This document shows positions 6,290-12,808 of a DNA stretch of 12,808 bases, one piece after another (position 1 is the first letter of the stretch; every line of letters starts with the position of its first letter). This stretch comes from CAZGTQ01 sp964528575 (GTDB taxonomy: Bacteria; Planctomycetota; UBA1135; GCA-002686595), in the NCBI GenBank assembly GCA_964528575.1, contig CAZGTQ010000187.1:1-12808 (forward strand). Direction: 5' to 3'. Made by a program: the position numbers and the translations under genes. The notes below the pieces were generated by a model. That model made no database searches and was not told the DNA's origin. It saw nothing but the letters and a program-made list of their open reading frames with translations.

Positions 6290-9200
6290 TCAGCTCTCGA
6301 CGCGCGTGCGCGCTTCCTGGGCGAGCGGCTCCATCCACGGCTCGGCGGCGCCCGCGTCGCGTTGCGCGGCCCAGCACGACTCGAGCTCCGCCAGTGCGTT
6401 GCGCGCGTCGGGCGAGCGGCCGAGCGCGGCCGCGTTCAGCGCGTTGAACGCCCAGTACGCGACGCGCTCGGCGGGGCCGAGCCGGTCCCAGTCGGGCTGC
6501 GACTCGCGGACCTCGCTCAAGGTCGCCGCGGCGCGATCGAAGTAGCCCATGCGGAACTGCGCGGCGGCGAAGCCGACGAGGTGGGCCGGCGAGCGCAAGG
6601 CGTCGAGCGCGGCCGCGGCCTTGCGGTGCGCCTCGGCGAACTCGCCGGGCGTGTGGCCGGGCTCGACGACGACGTTCCACGCATCGCGGAACATGGCCTC
6701 GTAGTCCTCTTCGCTGACGCGCGCCATGCGCACCGCGACCTCGCGCAGCTCGTCCTCGATCGACTGGTCGGTCAGGAGCCGCGCGACGACGTCCTCGACG
6801 AACGCGAGCTCGCGGAAGAGCCCGTCGACGAGCGGGCGCGCGCGCGTGCTGACGAACTGGTACGCGCGGCGCAAACGGCTGCGCGCGACGTTCGCGCCGG
6901 TCTCCCAGACCCAGATCTCGCCCGGCTCGGTGCGGCGGTCGGCGTCGTGGGGAACCGTGCTCGCGGCGACGCGGGCGCCGTCGGGGCTGAATGCGACGCA
7001 GCGCACCGGCGTGCTCGACTTCGCCTCCGGTGCGGTGCGCAGCGTGAGCAACTGCATCGCGTGCAGCGGGTCCCACACCCGCGCCGTGCCGTCGGTGCCG
7101 CCCGAGACGAGCCGGCGCCCGTGCGGGCCGAACGCGACGTCGAGCACGGAGCCCTGGTGGCCGACGAGCCGCTCGTGGAGGGCGCCGCTCGCCGCGTCCC
7201 AGACGTACACGTCGCCGTCGTCGCACGCCGTCGCGATCCACCCGCCGTCGGGGCTGAACGTCGCGGCGTTGACCCACTTGTCGTGCGCGAGCCGCGCGAG
7301 CACCGCTCCGCTGGCGACGTCCCACACGAGCACGTCGCGGTCGAACGCGGCCGCGAGCAGCCGCTCGCCGTCGCGGCTGTACTCGACGTCGGCGACCGCG
7401 CGGCGATGGCCCTCGTACGACGCGACGCGGCGCCCGCTCGCGCTGTTCCAGACGTGCACGTCGCCGTCGCTGCCGCCGGTCACGACCTGGACGCCGCTCG
7501 GCGCGAACGAGACCGCGTTGACGCGGCCGTCGTGCGCGGCGACCTCGAGCGCCGCGGCGTCGGAGTCCGCGGGCCACAGGCGCAGGATGCCGCCGGAGTC
7601 GCCGCTCGCGAGCAGCTCGCCGTCGCGCGAGCACGCGACGGAGTACACGCGCCGGTCGGCGTCGCGGCGCGCGGCGTACGCGGAGCCCTGGTCGAGGTCC
7701 CACGACTGCACGCTGCGGTCGAAGGAAGACGAGTAGAGCACGCGGCCGTCGGGATCGAACGCGAGGCCGCTGACGCGGTCGGAGTGGCCGATCAGGACGA
7801 GCTGAGCGAGGCTCCAGCGCGGGTCCCACACGCGCAGAGCGTCGTCCGTGCCGGCGGTGACGAGCCGGTCTCCGCGCACGTTGAAGCCGACCGAGCCGAC
7901 CTGGTCGGTGTGGCCGCGCAGCATCGTGAGCTCCTCGCCCGTCGCGGCGTCCCACAGGCGCGCGCTCGTGTCCGCGGACGCCGTCGCGATCGTGCGGCCG
8001 TCGGGCGCGAACGTCGCGTCGCGGACGGGGCCGGTGTGGCCGACGAGCGTGCACTCGAGCGTCGCCTCCGCCGCGTTCCACAGCTTCGCGGTCTTGTCGT
8101 CGGACGCGGAGAGCAGCCTTGCGCCCGCCGCGTCGTGCTCGATCGCGCGGATCGGCCCGTCGTGGGCGGCGACGGTGCGCACGAGCTCGCCGTCGACGGG
8201 CGAGACGAAGTCGATGTTGCCGCCCTTCGTGCCGGCCGCGAGGTCGCCGCCGGGGCCGAACGCGAGGCTCAGCAGCGGGTCGTCCGCCATGCTCCGCTCG
8301 AACACCGTCGTCCCGTGTGCGAGGTCCCACAGGCGCAGCGTGCAGCCCCTCTCGCGGTCGTCGTCCGCGGTCGCGAGCCGCGTCCCGCTCGGATCGAACG
8401 CGACCGCGACGACATGGCCGTGGCCCGCCAGCGACGCGACGAGCTCCTGCCGCGCGACGTCCCAGACTTGCACGGGCACCCCGACGTTCCGGAGCTGCTG
8501 CAATGGCGCGAGCACGCCGAGCGCGACGAGTCGGCCGTCGCGGCTCATCGCGAGCGCGGTCACCCACAGGCTGCCGGTCTTCCAGCGTACGACGACCTCG
8601 CCGTTCTCCGGGTGCACGACGAGCACCTCGCTGCCCGCCACCGCGACGACCGCGCCCGACGGCGAGAACAGCGCGTTCGGCACCGCCGCATTGCCGATGT
8701 CGATCTTCGCGAGGCTCGTGTCGGCCTTGAGCGCGAGGTGGCGCCACTCCCAGTCGCGCAGCGCGGGATCGCACGCCTCGAGGCGCCGCTGCGCCTCCTC
8801 GACCTCGTTGAGCCGCAGGCTGTAGTCGGCGACCGACAGGTTCGCGACGAGGTTCTCGCGCCGCACCTGCATCTCGCGCGCCTCGGCGATCTCGAGGCTC
8901 TCGTCGGCCCGCCGCCGCGCGCGCACCGCCTCCGCCTCGTTCTCGCGGCTCTGCACGAGCAGCGCGTCGACCTGCTGCTTCGCGCGGACCGCCGCCTGCT
9001 CCGCGTTCTCGGCCTGCCGCCGCGCCTCGACCTCGAGCGCGAGCACGACGCCGAGGCCGCCGAGCGTGAGGACGACCGACAGCGCGATCAGCGCCGCGAG
9101 CCCGCGGTTGCGCTCGACCCATTTGCGCGCGCGCGCGAAGCGGCCCGACTCGTACGCGGTGACGACGCGCCCTTCGAGGAAGTTGCGCAGGTCCTCGCCC

Positions 9201-10348
9201 ATCGCGCGCATCGACGGGTAGCGCTCCTGCGGCTCGCGCGCCATCGCCTTCTCGCAGATCGCGCAGAGCTCGGGCGACAACGTCGGGTCGAGCACGTGGA
9301 GTCGCGCGGGCGGCCCGGTGCGCACCGCGTTGAGCACCGTGTACGGCGAGACGCGCTCGGTCGGGCCGACGTACGGCATCTGCCCGCTGAGCATGTGGTA
9401 GAGCATCGCCCCGACGGAGTAGACGTCTGCGTGCGGGCCGATCTCCTCGGTGCGCCCTTGGGCCTGCTCGGGCGACATGTACGCCGGCGTGCCGACGACG
9501 TCGCCGTCCATCGTGACGACGGGCGACTCGGGGTCCTGGCTCGTCTCGTCGTGGCGATCGGTGCGCACGATGCTGAGGCCCGAGATCGAGGTCGGCTCGC
9601 GGCGCGGTCGCACGTCGCGCCTGTCGGGCCGGCCGAGCACCTTCGCGAGACCCCAGTCCATGACGTAGGTCTCGCCGAAGCGGCCGACCATGATGTTCGT
9701 CGGCTTGAGGTCGCGGTGGAGCACGCCCTTCGAGTGCGCGAACGCCATCGCGTCGCAGATGCGCAGGAACACGCCGAGCGCCCGCGGGCGCGTCCACCCG
9801 TCGCGGCCCTCGCGCGCGAGCGCGAAGACCTCCTTCAGGTCGCGCCCCTTGATCAGCGGCATCGTGAAGTAGACGCGGCCGCTCGCGTCGATGCCGAGGT
9901 CGTGGACCGGGACGATGCCGGGGTGGTCGAGCTGCCCGGTGATCTGCGCCTCCTCGAGGAAGCGCGAGAGCTTGTCGGGCTCGATCGAGGGGGCGTCGGA
10001 CGCGGTGCCTTCGTCGCCCGGGCCGAGGATGACCTTCATCGCGAGCGTGCGCCGTAGGTCCTCGTCCCACACCTCGAGGATCGCGCCCATGCCGCCGCGC
10101 GCGATCTCGCCGCGGACGTCGTAGCGGCCGCCGGACGGCGCGCGGGCGGCGAGCTTCTCGAGGCGGCCGCTGCTCGCCGTGCTGCTCTCCGCCGAGCCGC
10201 GCGCGGGCGTGCTCGCGCTCTCGGGCTCGAGCGAGATGCCCGGGTCGACGTCCGCTCCGTAGGCGCGCCGCAGGCGAGCCGAGAAGGAGACATCGTCGCG
10301 CGACGGCTCCGAGCCGGGTGCGGGGGGTCCTGATTCCGACAGATTCAT
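6290..10348 (-). CDS. membrane-anchored Ser/Thr protein kinase with WD40 double-propeller array
   Basis: The product has 1352 residues. 1-75 is a Ser/Pro-rich tail. The kinase domain (~76-395, Hanks/PknB type) has a glycine-rich loop ARGGMGAI (83-90), Lys105 in LAMKVI, HRDLKPTN (211-218), DWG in place of DFG (231-233) and GTPAYMSPEQA (286-296). All key catalytic residues are present, so it should be active. Residues ~417-439 are one membrane helix; ~440-525 are a coiled coil. Residues ~546-1155 hold about fourteen WD40-like repeats (VQVWD, LRLWD, AKLWN, ARLWD, LRVWD, VHVWN, VLVWD, VYVWD, ARVWD, IWVWE), enough for two seven-bladed propellers. The ~150-residue C-terminus looks helical and TPR-like. 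With the kinase inside, the WD40 part would face the periplasm and may sense a ligand. The ATG at 10348 lacks a Shine-Dalgarno. proC follows after 19 bases. Substrates are unknown. Confidence 0.93.
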   Translation of the reverse strand: MNLSESGPPAPGSEPSRDDVSFSARLRRAYGADVDPGISLEPESASTPARGSAESSTASSGRLEKLAARAPSGGRYDVRGEIARGGMGAILEVWDEDLRRTLAMKVILGPGDEGTASDAPSIEPDKLSRFLEEAQITGQLDHPGIVPVHDLGIDASGRVYFTMPLIKGRDLKEVFALAREGRDGWTRPRALGVFLRICDAMAFAHSKGVLHRDLKPTNIMVGRFGETYVMDWGLAKVLGRPDRRDVRPRREPTSISGLSIVRTDRHDETSQDPESPVVTMDGDVVGTPAYMSPEQAQGRTEEIGPHADVYSVGAMLYHMLSGQMPYVGPTERVSPYTVLNAVRTGPPARLHVLDPTLSPELCAICEKAMAREPQERYPSMRAMGEDLRNFLEGRVVTAYESGRFARARKWVERNRGLAALIALSVVLTLGGLGVVLALEVEARRQAENAEQAAVRAKQQVDALLVQSRENEAEAVRARRRADESLEIAEAREMQVRRENLVANLSVADYSLRLNEVEEAQRRLEACDPALRDWEWRHLALKADTSLAKIDIGNAAVPNALFSPSGAVVAVAGSEVLVVHPENGEVVVRWKTGSLWVTALAMSRDGRLVALGVLAPLQQLRNVGVPVQVWDVARQELVASLAGHGHVVAVAFDPSGTRLATADDDRERGCTLRLWDLAHGTTVFERSMADDPLLSLAFGPGGDLAAGTKGGNIDFVSPVDGELVRTVAAHDGPIRAIEHDAAGARLLSASDDKTAKLWNAAEATLECTLVGHTGPVRDATFAPDGRTIATASADTSARLWDAATGEELTMLRGHTDQVGSVGFNVRGDRLVTAGTDDALRVWDPRWSLAQLVLIGHSDRVSGLAFDPDGRVLYSSSFDRSVQSWDLDQGSAYAARRDADRRVYSVACSRDGELLASGDSGGILRLWPADSDAAALEVAAHDGRVNAVSFAPSGVQVVTGGSDGDVHVWNSASGRRVASYEGHRRAVADVEYSRDGERLLAAAFDRDVLVWDVASGAVLARLAHDKWVNAATFSPDGGWIATACDDGDVYVWDAASGALHERLVGHQGSVLDVAFGPHGRRLVSGGTDGTARVWDPLHAMQLLTLRTAPEAKSSTPVRCVAFSPDGARVAASTVPHDADRRTEPGEIWVWETGANVARSRLRRAYQFVSTRARPLVDGLFRELAFVEDVVARLLTDQSIEDELREVAVRMARVSEEDYEAMFRDAWNVVVEPGHTPGEFAEAHRKAAAALDALRSPAHLVGFAAAQFRMGYFDRAAATLSEVRESQPDWDRLGPAERVAYWAFNALNAAALGRSPDARNALAELESCWAAQRDAGAAEPWMEPLAQEARTRVES

Positions 10349-10420
10349 CGCGACGTGGGGCGGCGCCGTGCTGCCCGGCCCCTGCCCGGACCGAGCGCCT
10401 ACGCCCTTCGTTCGCGCTGC

Positions 10421-10426
10421 ATTCTA
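10421..10426 (-). promoter_or_regulatory. candidate -10 element (TAGAAT) of the kinase gene
   Basis: TAGAAT on the minus strand matches TATAAT at five of six positions, which is rare in DNA this GC-rich. It would give a leader of about 65-70 bases before the ATG at 10348. The inverted repeat begins seven bases upstream, where the -35 region would be, so a factor bound there could control this promoter. Confidence 0.45.
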
Positions 10427-10432
10427 GTGGGT

Positions 10433-10471
10433 CGCCTGTCGAGTTCGCCGCATCCGGCAGCTCGACAGGCG
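10433..10471. promoter_or_regulatory. 11-bp perfect inverted repeat, candidate operator between divergent genes
   Basis: CGCCTGTCGAG (10433-10443) and CTCGACAGGCG (10461-10471) are exact reverse complements with a 17-base spacer. The spacer contains its own 4-bp dyad, GCCG (10447-10450) and CGGC (10455-10458). The arms overlap the expected -35 region of the kinase promoter and lie about 75 bases before the candidate cytochrome -10. Half-site centres are 28 bases apart, near but not exactly at a whole number of helical turns. A regulator binding site is the simplest reading; no gene ends here that would need a terminator. Confidence 0.5.
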
Positions 10472-10544
10472 CGGCGAGCTCGAGAGACGACCCGCTCGAG
10501 CGATCCCCGCCGGTCCGGCCGGCGCGGCGCCGCGGGGCGCGGGG

Positions 10545-10550
10545 TACGAT
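10545..10550 (+). promoter_or_regulatory. candidate -10 element (TACGAT) of the cytochrome gene
   Basis: TACGAT matches TATAAT at four of six positions and is the last TA-containing hexamer of this type before the ATG at 10661. It implies a leader of about 100 bases. No convincing -35 box was found. Confidence 0.3.
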
Positions 10551-10660
10551 CGAACGTCGGTCAGGCCTGGGCGGAACCCCGCTCGGGCGGCTCCCGTCCC
10601 ACGGGCGGGTCGCCCTGCCGCCTCCAGCTTCCCCCCCGCACGCGGTTCTCGCTCCTCGAC

Positions 10661-12790
10661 ATGCACCAGCCCCGCTTTCCGCGGCCCGCTCTCGCGGCGC
10701 TCGCGATCCTCGCCACGACGGGGCTCGGCCTCGGCGCCGTCAAGCTCGTCGCGCCGGCCGCTCCAGCCCCGGTCGGCACGACCCTGAACGACTTCGAGCA
10801 GCCGGGGTCGCAGCCCAACGGCCTCTCGGTCCCGATCCTGCCGGCGCTCGCGTGCGCGTCCTGCCACGCGAACTACGACGAGGCGACGGAGCCGTACGCG
10901 CGCTGGAGCGCGAGCATGATGGCGCAGTCGGCGCGGGACCCGATCTTCCACGCGGCGCTGGCGATCGCCGAGCAGGACGCCCCGGCGTCGGGCGACCTCT
11001 GCCTGCGTTGCCACGCTCCCAACGCGTGGCTCGGGGGGCGCAGCACGCCCACGGACGGCTCGGCGCTGACGGGCGGCGACTTCGAGGGGGTCAACTGCAA
11101 CTTCTGCCACCGGCTCGTCGACCCGATCGCCGACCCGGCCAACCCGATCGAAGACCAGTCGGTGTACACCGAGCTCGCGAACCAGGGCGCGGCGCTGCCG
11201 GCGGATCCGCACTCGGGGCAGTACGTCGTCGACCACCAAGACCGGCGCCGCGGGCCGTTCGACCTGGGGCCGTTCTTCCCGTGGCACGTCGCGCTCGAGA
11301 GCCCGTTCCACCGCGAGTCGCTCTTGTGCGCGAACTGCCACGACGTGAGCAATCCGGCGTTCACGCGCATCGGCGGCCCGACGCCGAGCGCGAGCGACAC
11401 CTACGCGCTCAACGCGACGAACACGCCGCACCCGACGCACGACAAGCGCGACGAGTTCCCGCTCGAGCGGACCTACAGCGAGTGGGCCGAGAGCGCGTTC
11501 GCGCAAGGCGGCGTCGACATGGGCGGGCTGTTCGGCGGCAACGAACCGATCGTGAGCTCGTGCCAGGACTGCCACATGCCGGCGACCGACGGCGTCGCCT
11601 GCGCGCCCGGCTTCGGCGGCGCGTTCCGCACGGACCTGCCGCAGCACGACTTCAACGGCGCGAACAGTTGGGTGCTGAACGCGATCCTCGACCTCGACCA
11701 GAGCCTCGCGCTCTACGGGCCGGGCGAGACGTCGAACCTGACGCAGCCGATGGTCGACGCGGCGATCGCGCGCAACGTGAGCATGCTGCAGCGCGCGGCC
11801 GAGCTCGACCTGGTGCAGGCGGGCGAGTCGCTGCGCGTGCGCATCACGAACAACTCGGGTCACAAGCTGCCGACCGGCTACACCGAGGGCCGGCGCATGT
11901 GGATCAACGTCAGGTTCCTCGACGCGGGCGGCGCGCTCCTCCAGGAGCACGGCTACTACAACGCGGCGACGGCGGACCTGTCGACGTACGACACGAAGGT
12001 CTACGAGGCCGAGCTCGAGCTCGACGCCTCGGTCGCGGCGGCGACGGGGCTGCCGGTCGGTCCCTCGTTCCACTTCGCGGTGAGCAACGTGCGCGGCAAG
12101 GACAACCGCATCCCGCCGCGCGGCTTCACGAACGCGGCCTTCGAGGCGATCCAGGCGCAGCCGGTGGGGGCGGCGTACGTCGACGGCCAGTACTGGGACG
12201 ACACGGACTACGCGATCCCGTGCGGCGCGGCGTCGGCCGAGGTGAACGTCTATCACCAGACGACCACCAAGGAGTACATCACGTTCCTGCGCGACGAGAA
12301 CGTGACGAACAACGCCGGCCAGATCGCCTACGACCTGTGGGTCGCCAACGGCAGGTCGGCGCCGGTGCTGATGCAGACCGACACGATCGACCTGGTCCCG
12401 CGCCTGACGGGCGACGGCACGACGTCGATCTCGGCGGCGGTCGGTGGCTCGCAGGTGTTGTGCCTCGACGCGGGCGTCGCGAACGCGGGCAAGATCTACT
12501 GGGTCGTCGGCAGCTTCACGGGCACGGCGGGCATCGCGCTCGACGGTTTCGTCCTGCCGCTCACGCTCGACCAGTACACGCTGTACCTGCTCCAGACGGC
12601 GAACCAGCCGCCGTTCACGAACAACCTCGGCTTCCTCGACGGCCAGGGCCGCGCGACGGCGACGTTCACGCTGCCCCTCGGCCTCAACGTCGTGAACCCG
12701 ATCACGGCGTACCACGCGTACGTCGTGCTCGACCTGGCGCCGGCGGTCATCGGCGTGAGCAACGCGGTCCCGGTCCTGCTGACCCCGTGA
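10661..12790 (+). CDS. exported pentaheme c-type cytochrome with C-terminal beta-rich domain
   Basis: From the ATG at 10661 the product has 709 residues. Residues 1-38 are a signal peptide or anchor: basic start RFPRP, then hydrophobic 10-30. Five CXXCH heme sites are present: CASCH (65-69), CLRCH (114-118), CNFCH (146-150), CANCH (223-227) and CQDCH (301-305), so five covalent hemes are expected outside the cytoplasm. NNSGHKLPTGYTEGRRMW (397-414) is a motif often found after the heme part in such proteins and may supply a distal heme ligand. Residues ~585-709 are beta-rich (GSQVLCLDAG, KIYWVVGSFTGTAG, FLDGQGRATATFTLPLG) and resemble a C-terminal domain I recall from planctomycete secreted proteins. 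The likely role is electron transfer; donor, acceptor and any catalytic reaction are unknown. The start is chosen from the signal peptide; there is no Shine-Dalgarno. The stop is close to the right edge, so downstream partners are not visible. Confidence 0.88.
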   Translation: MHQPRFPRPALAALAILATTGLGLGAVKLVAPAAPAPVGTTLNDFEQPGSQPNGLSVPILPALACASCHANYDEATEPYARWSASMMAQSARDPIFHAALAIAEQDAPASGDLCLRCHAPNAWLGGRSTPTDGSALTGGDFEGVNCNFCHRLVDPIADPANPIEDQSVYTELANQGAALPADPHSGQYVVDHQDRRRGPFDLGPFFPWHVALESPFHRESLLCANCHDVSNPAFTRIGGPTPSASDTYALNATNTPHPTHDKRDEFPLERTYSEWAESAFAQGGVDMGGLFGGNEPIVSSCQDCHMPATDGVACAPGFGGAFRTDLPQHDFNGANSWVLNAILDLDQSLALYGPGETSNLTQPMVDAAIARNVSMLQRAAELDLVQAGESLRVRITNNSGHKLPTGYTEGRRMWINVRFLDAGGALLQEHGYYNAATADLSTYDTKVYEAELELDASVAAATGLPVGPSFHFAVSNVRGKDNRIPPRGFTNAAFEAIQAQPVGAAYVDGQYWDDTDYAIPCGAASAEVNVYHQTTTKEYITFLRDENVTNNAGQIAYDLWVANGRSAPVLMQTDTIDLVPRLTGDGTTSISAAVGGSQVLCLDAGVANAGKIYWVVGSFTGTAGIALDGFVLPLTLDQYTLYLLQTANQPPFTNNLGFLDGQGRATATFTLPLGLNVVNPITAYHAYVVLDLAPAVIGVSNAVPVLLTP

Positions 12791-12808
12791 CGCGAGCGGA
12801 CGAGCGCG

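Larger units (their letters stand above)
10349..10660. other. divergent intergenic region between the kinase and cytochrome genes
   Basis: These 312 bases separate the two divergent starts. They hold a TAGAAT -10-like element for the kinase gene (10421-10426, minus strand), an 11-bp inverted repeat (10433-10471), a TACGAT -10-like element for the cytochrome gene (10545-10550), and a compound GC hairpin in the cytochrome leader (GGGCG 10585-10589 with CGCCC 10611-10615, enclosing CCCGT 10593-10597 with ACGGG 10601-10605). A GTG-started open frame reaches back to 10355 in phase with the cytochrome, but it encodes a low-complexity Arg-rich stretch placed before the signal peptide, so I treat it as non-coding. 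No small gene is convincing. Confidence 0.6.

Noticed and set aside
9650..9658. Pseudokinase because DFG reads DWG
   Set aside because: The Asp is retained, the VAIK Lys, HRD and the downstream Asn are present, and DWGLAK is a variant I know from active-looking bacterial Hanks kinases.
6362..10057. Very long plus-strand open frame (1231 codons) antisense to the kinase gene
   Set aside because: It is the complement of a GC-rich gene with strong third-position bias. Its product is Arg/Ala/Val-rich with no recognisable domain, while the minus strand encodes a full kinase-WD40 protein.
6105..10070. Long minus-strand open frame in a second phase across the kinase gene and the start of proC
   Set aside because: Low-complexity Arg-rich translation that overlaps two well-supported genes in another frame; its end contains proC sequence out of context.
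10355..10660. N-terminal extension of the cytochrome from a GTG at 10355
   Set aside because: It would place about 100 Arg-rich residues ahead of a clear signal peptide and would span the inverted repeat and candidate promoters.
10424..12715. 763-codon minus-strand open frame antisense to the cytochrome gene
   Set aside because: Arg/Val-rich shadow frame; the plus strand carries five CXXCH motifs and a signal peptide in one frame.

Overview
The window is GC-rich (about 70% by eye). It holds four complete protein genes, one gene cut by the left edge, and a stretch of decayed gene copies. The protein set suggests a member of the Planctomycetota: a Ser/Thr kinase fused through one membrane helix to a long WD40 array, an exported TPR-CHAT protein, and a secreted multiheme cytochrome ending in a beta-rich repeat-like domain. 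Myxococcota or Acidobacteriota cannot be excluded. No tRNA, rRNA, insertion sequence, CRISPR array or phage gene was seen.

Layout: (1) 1-698, minus strand, the N-terminal part of an HlyD/MFP-type efflux adaptor. This gene runs off the left edge. (2) 829-1799, two eroded partial copies of the CHAT gene that follows. One is a short scrap of its 3' end; the other is a CHAT domain broken by frameshifts and deletions. (3) 1828-5397, plus strand, the intact 1189-residue protein: signal peptide, PPC-like beta domain, ten 42-residue TPR units, coiled coil, and CHAT protease domain with its His/Cys pair. (4) 5416-6270, minus strand, proC (pyrroline-5-carboxylate reductase), convergent with the CHAT gene. 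(5) 6290-10348, minus strand, the 1352-residue kinase-TM-WD40 protein, 19 bases upstream of proC. (6) 10349-10660, a divergent intergenic region with a perfect 11-bp inverted repeat and candidate -10 elements. (7) 10661-12790, plus strand, an exported pentaheme c-type cytochrome.

The genes do not form one obvious pathway. The points most worth following are: the CHAT locus, where an intact exported TPR-CHAT protein sits beside decaying tandem copies of itself; the proC start codon, which lies at the centre of a perfect 9-bp inverted repeat immediately downstream of a -10-like element, so monocistronic (leaderless) and read-through transcripts could be translated differently; and the dyad between the kinase and cytochrome genes. 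Two genes (the HlyD-type gene and proC) have TANNNT elements 6-9 bases before the ATG and no Shine-Dalgarno sequence, which suggests that leaderless transcription is used here.
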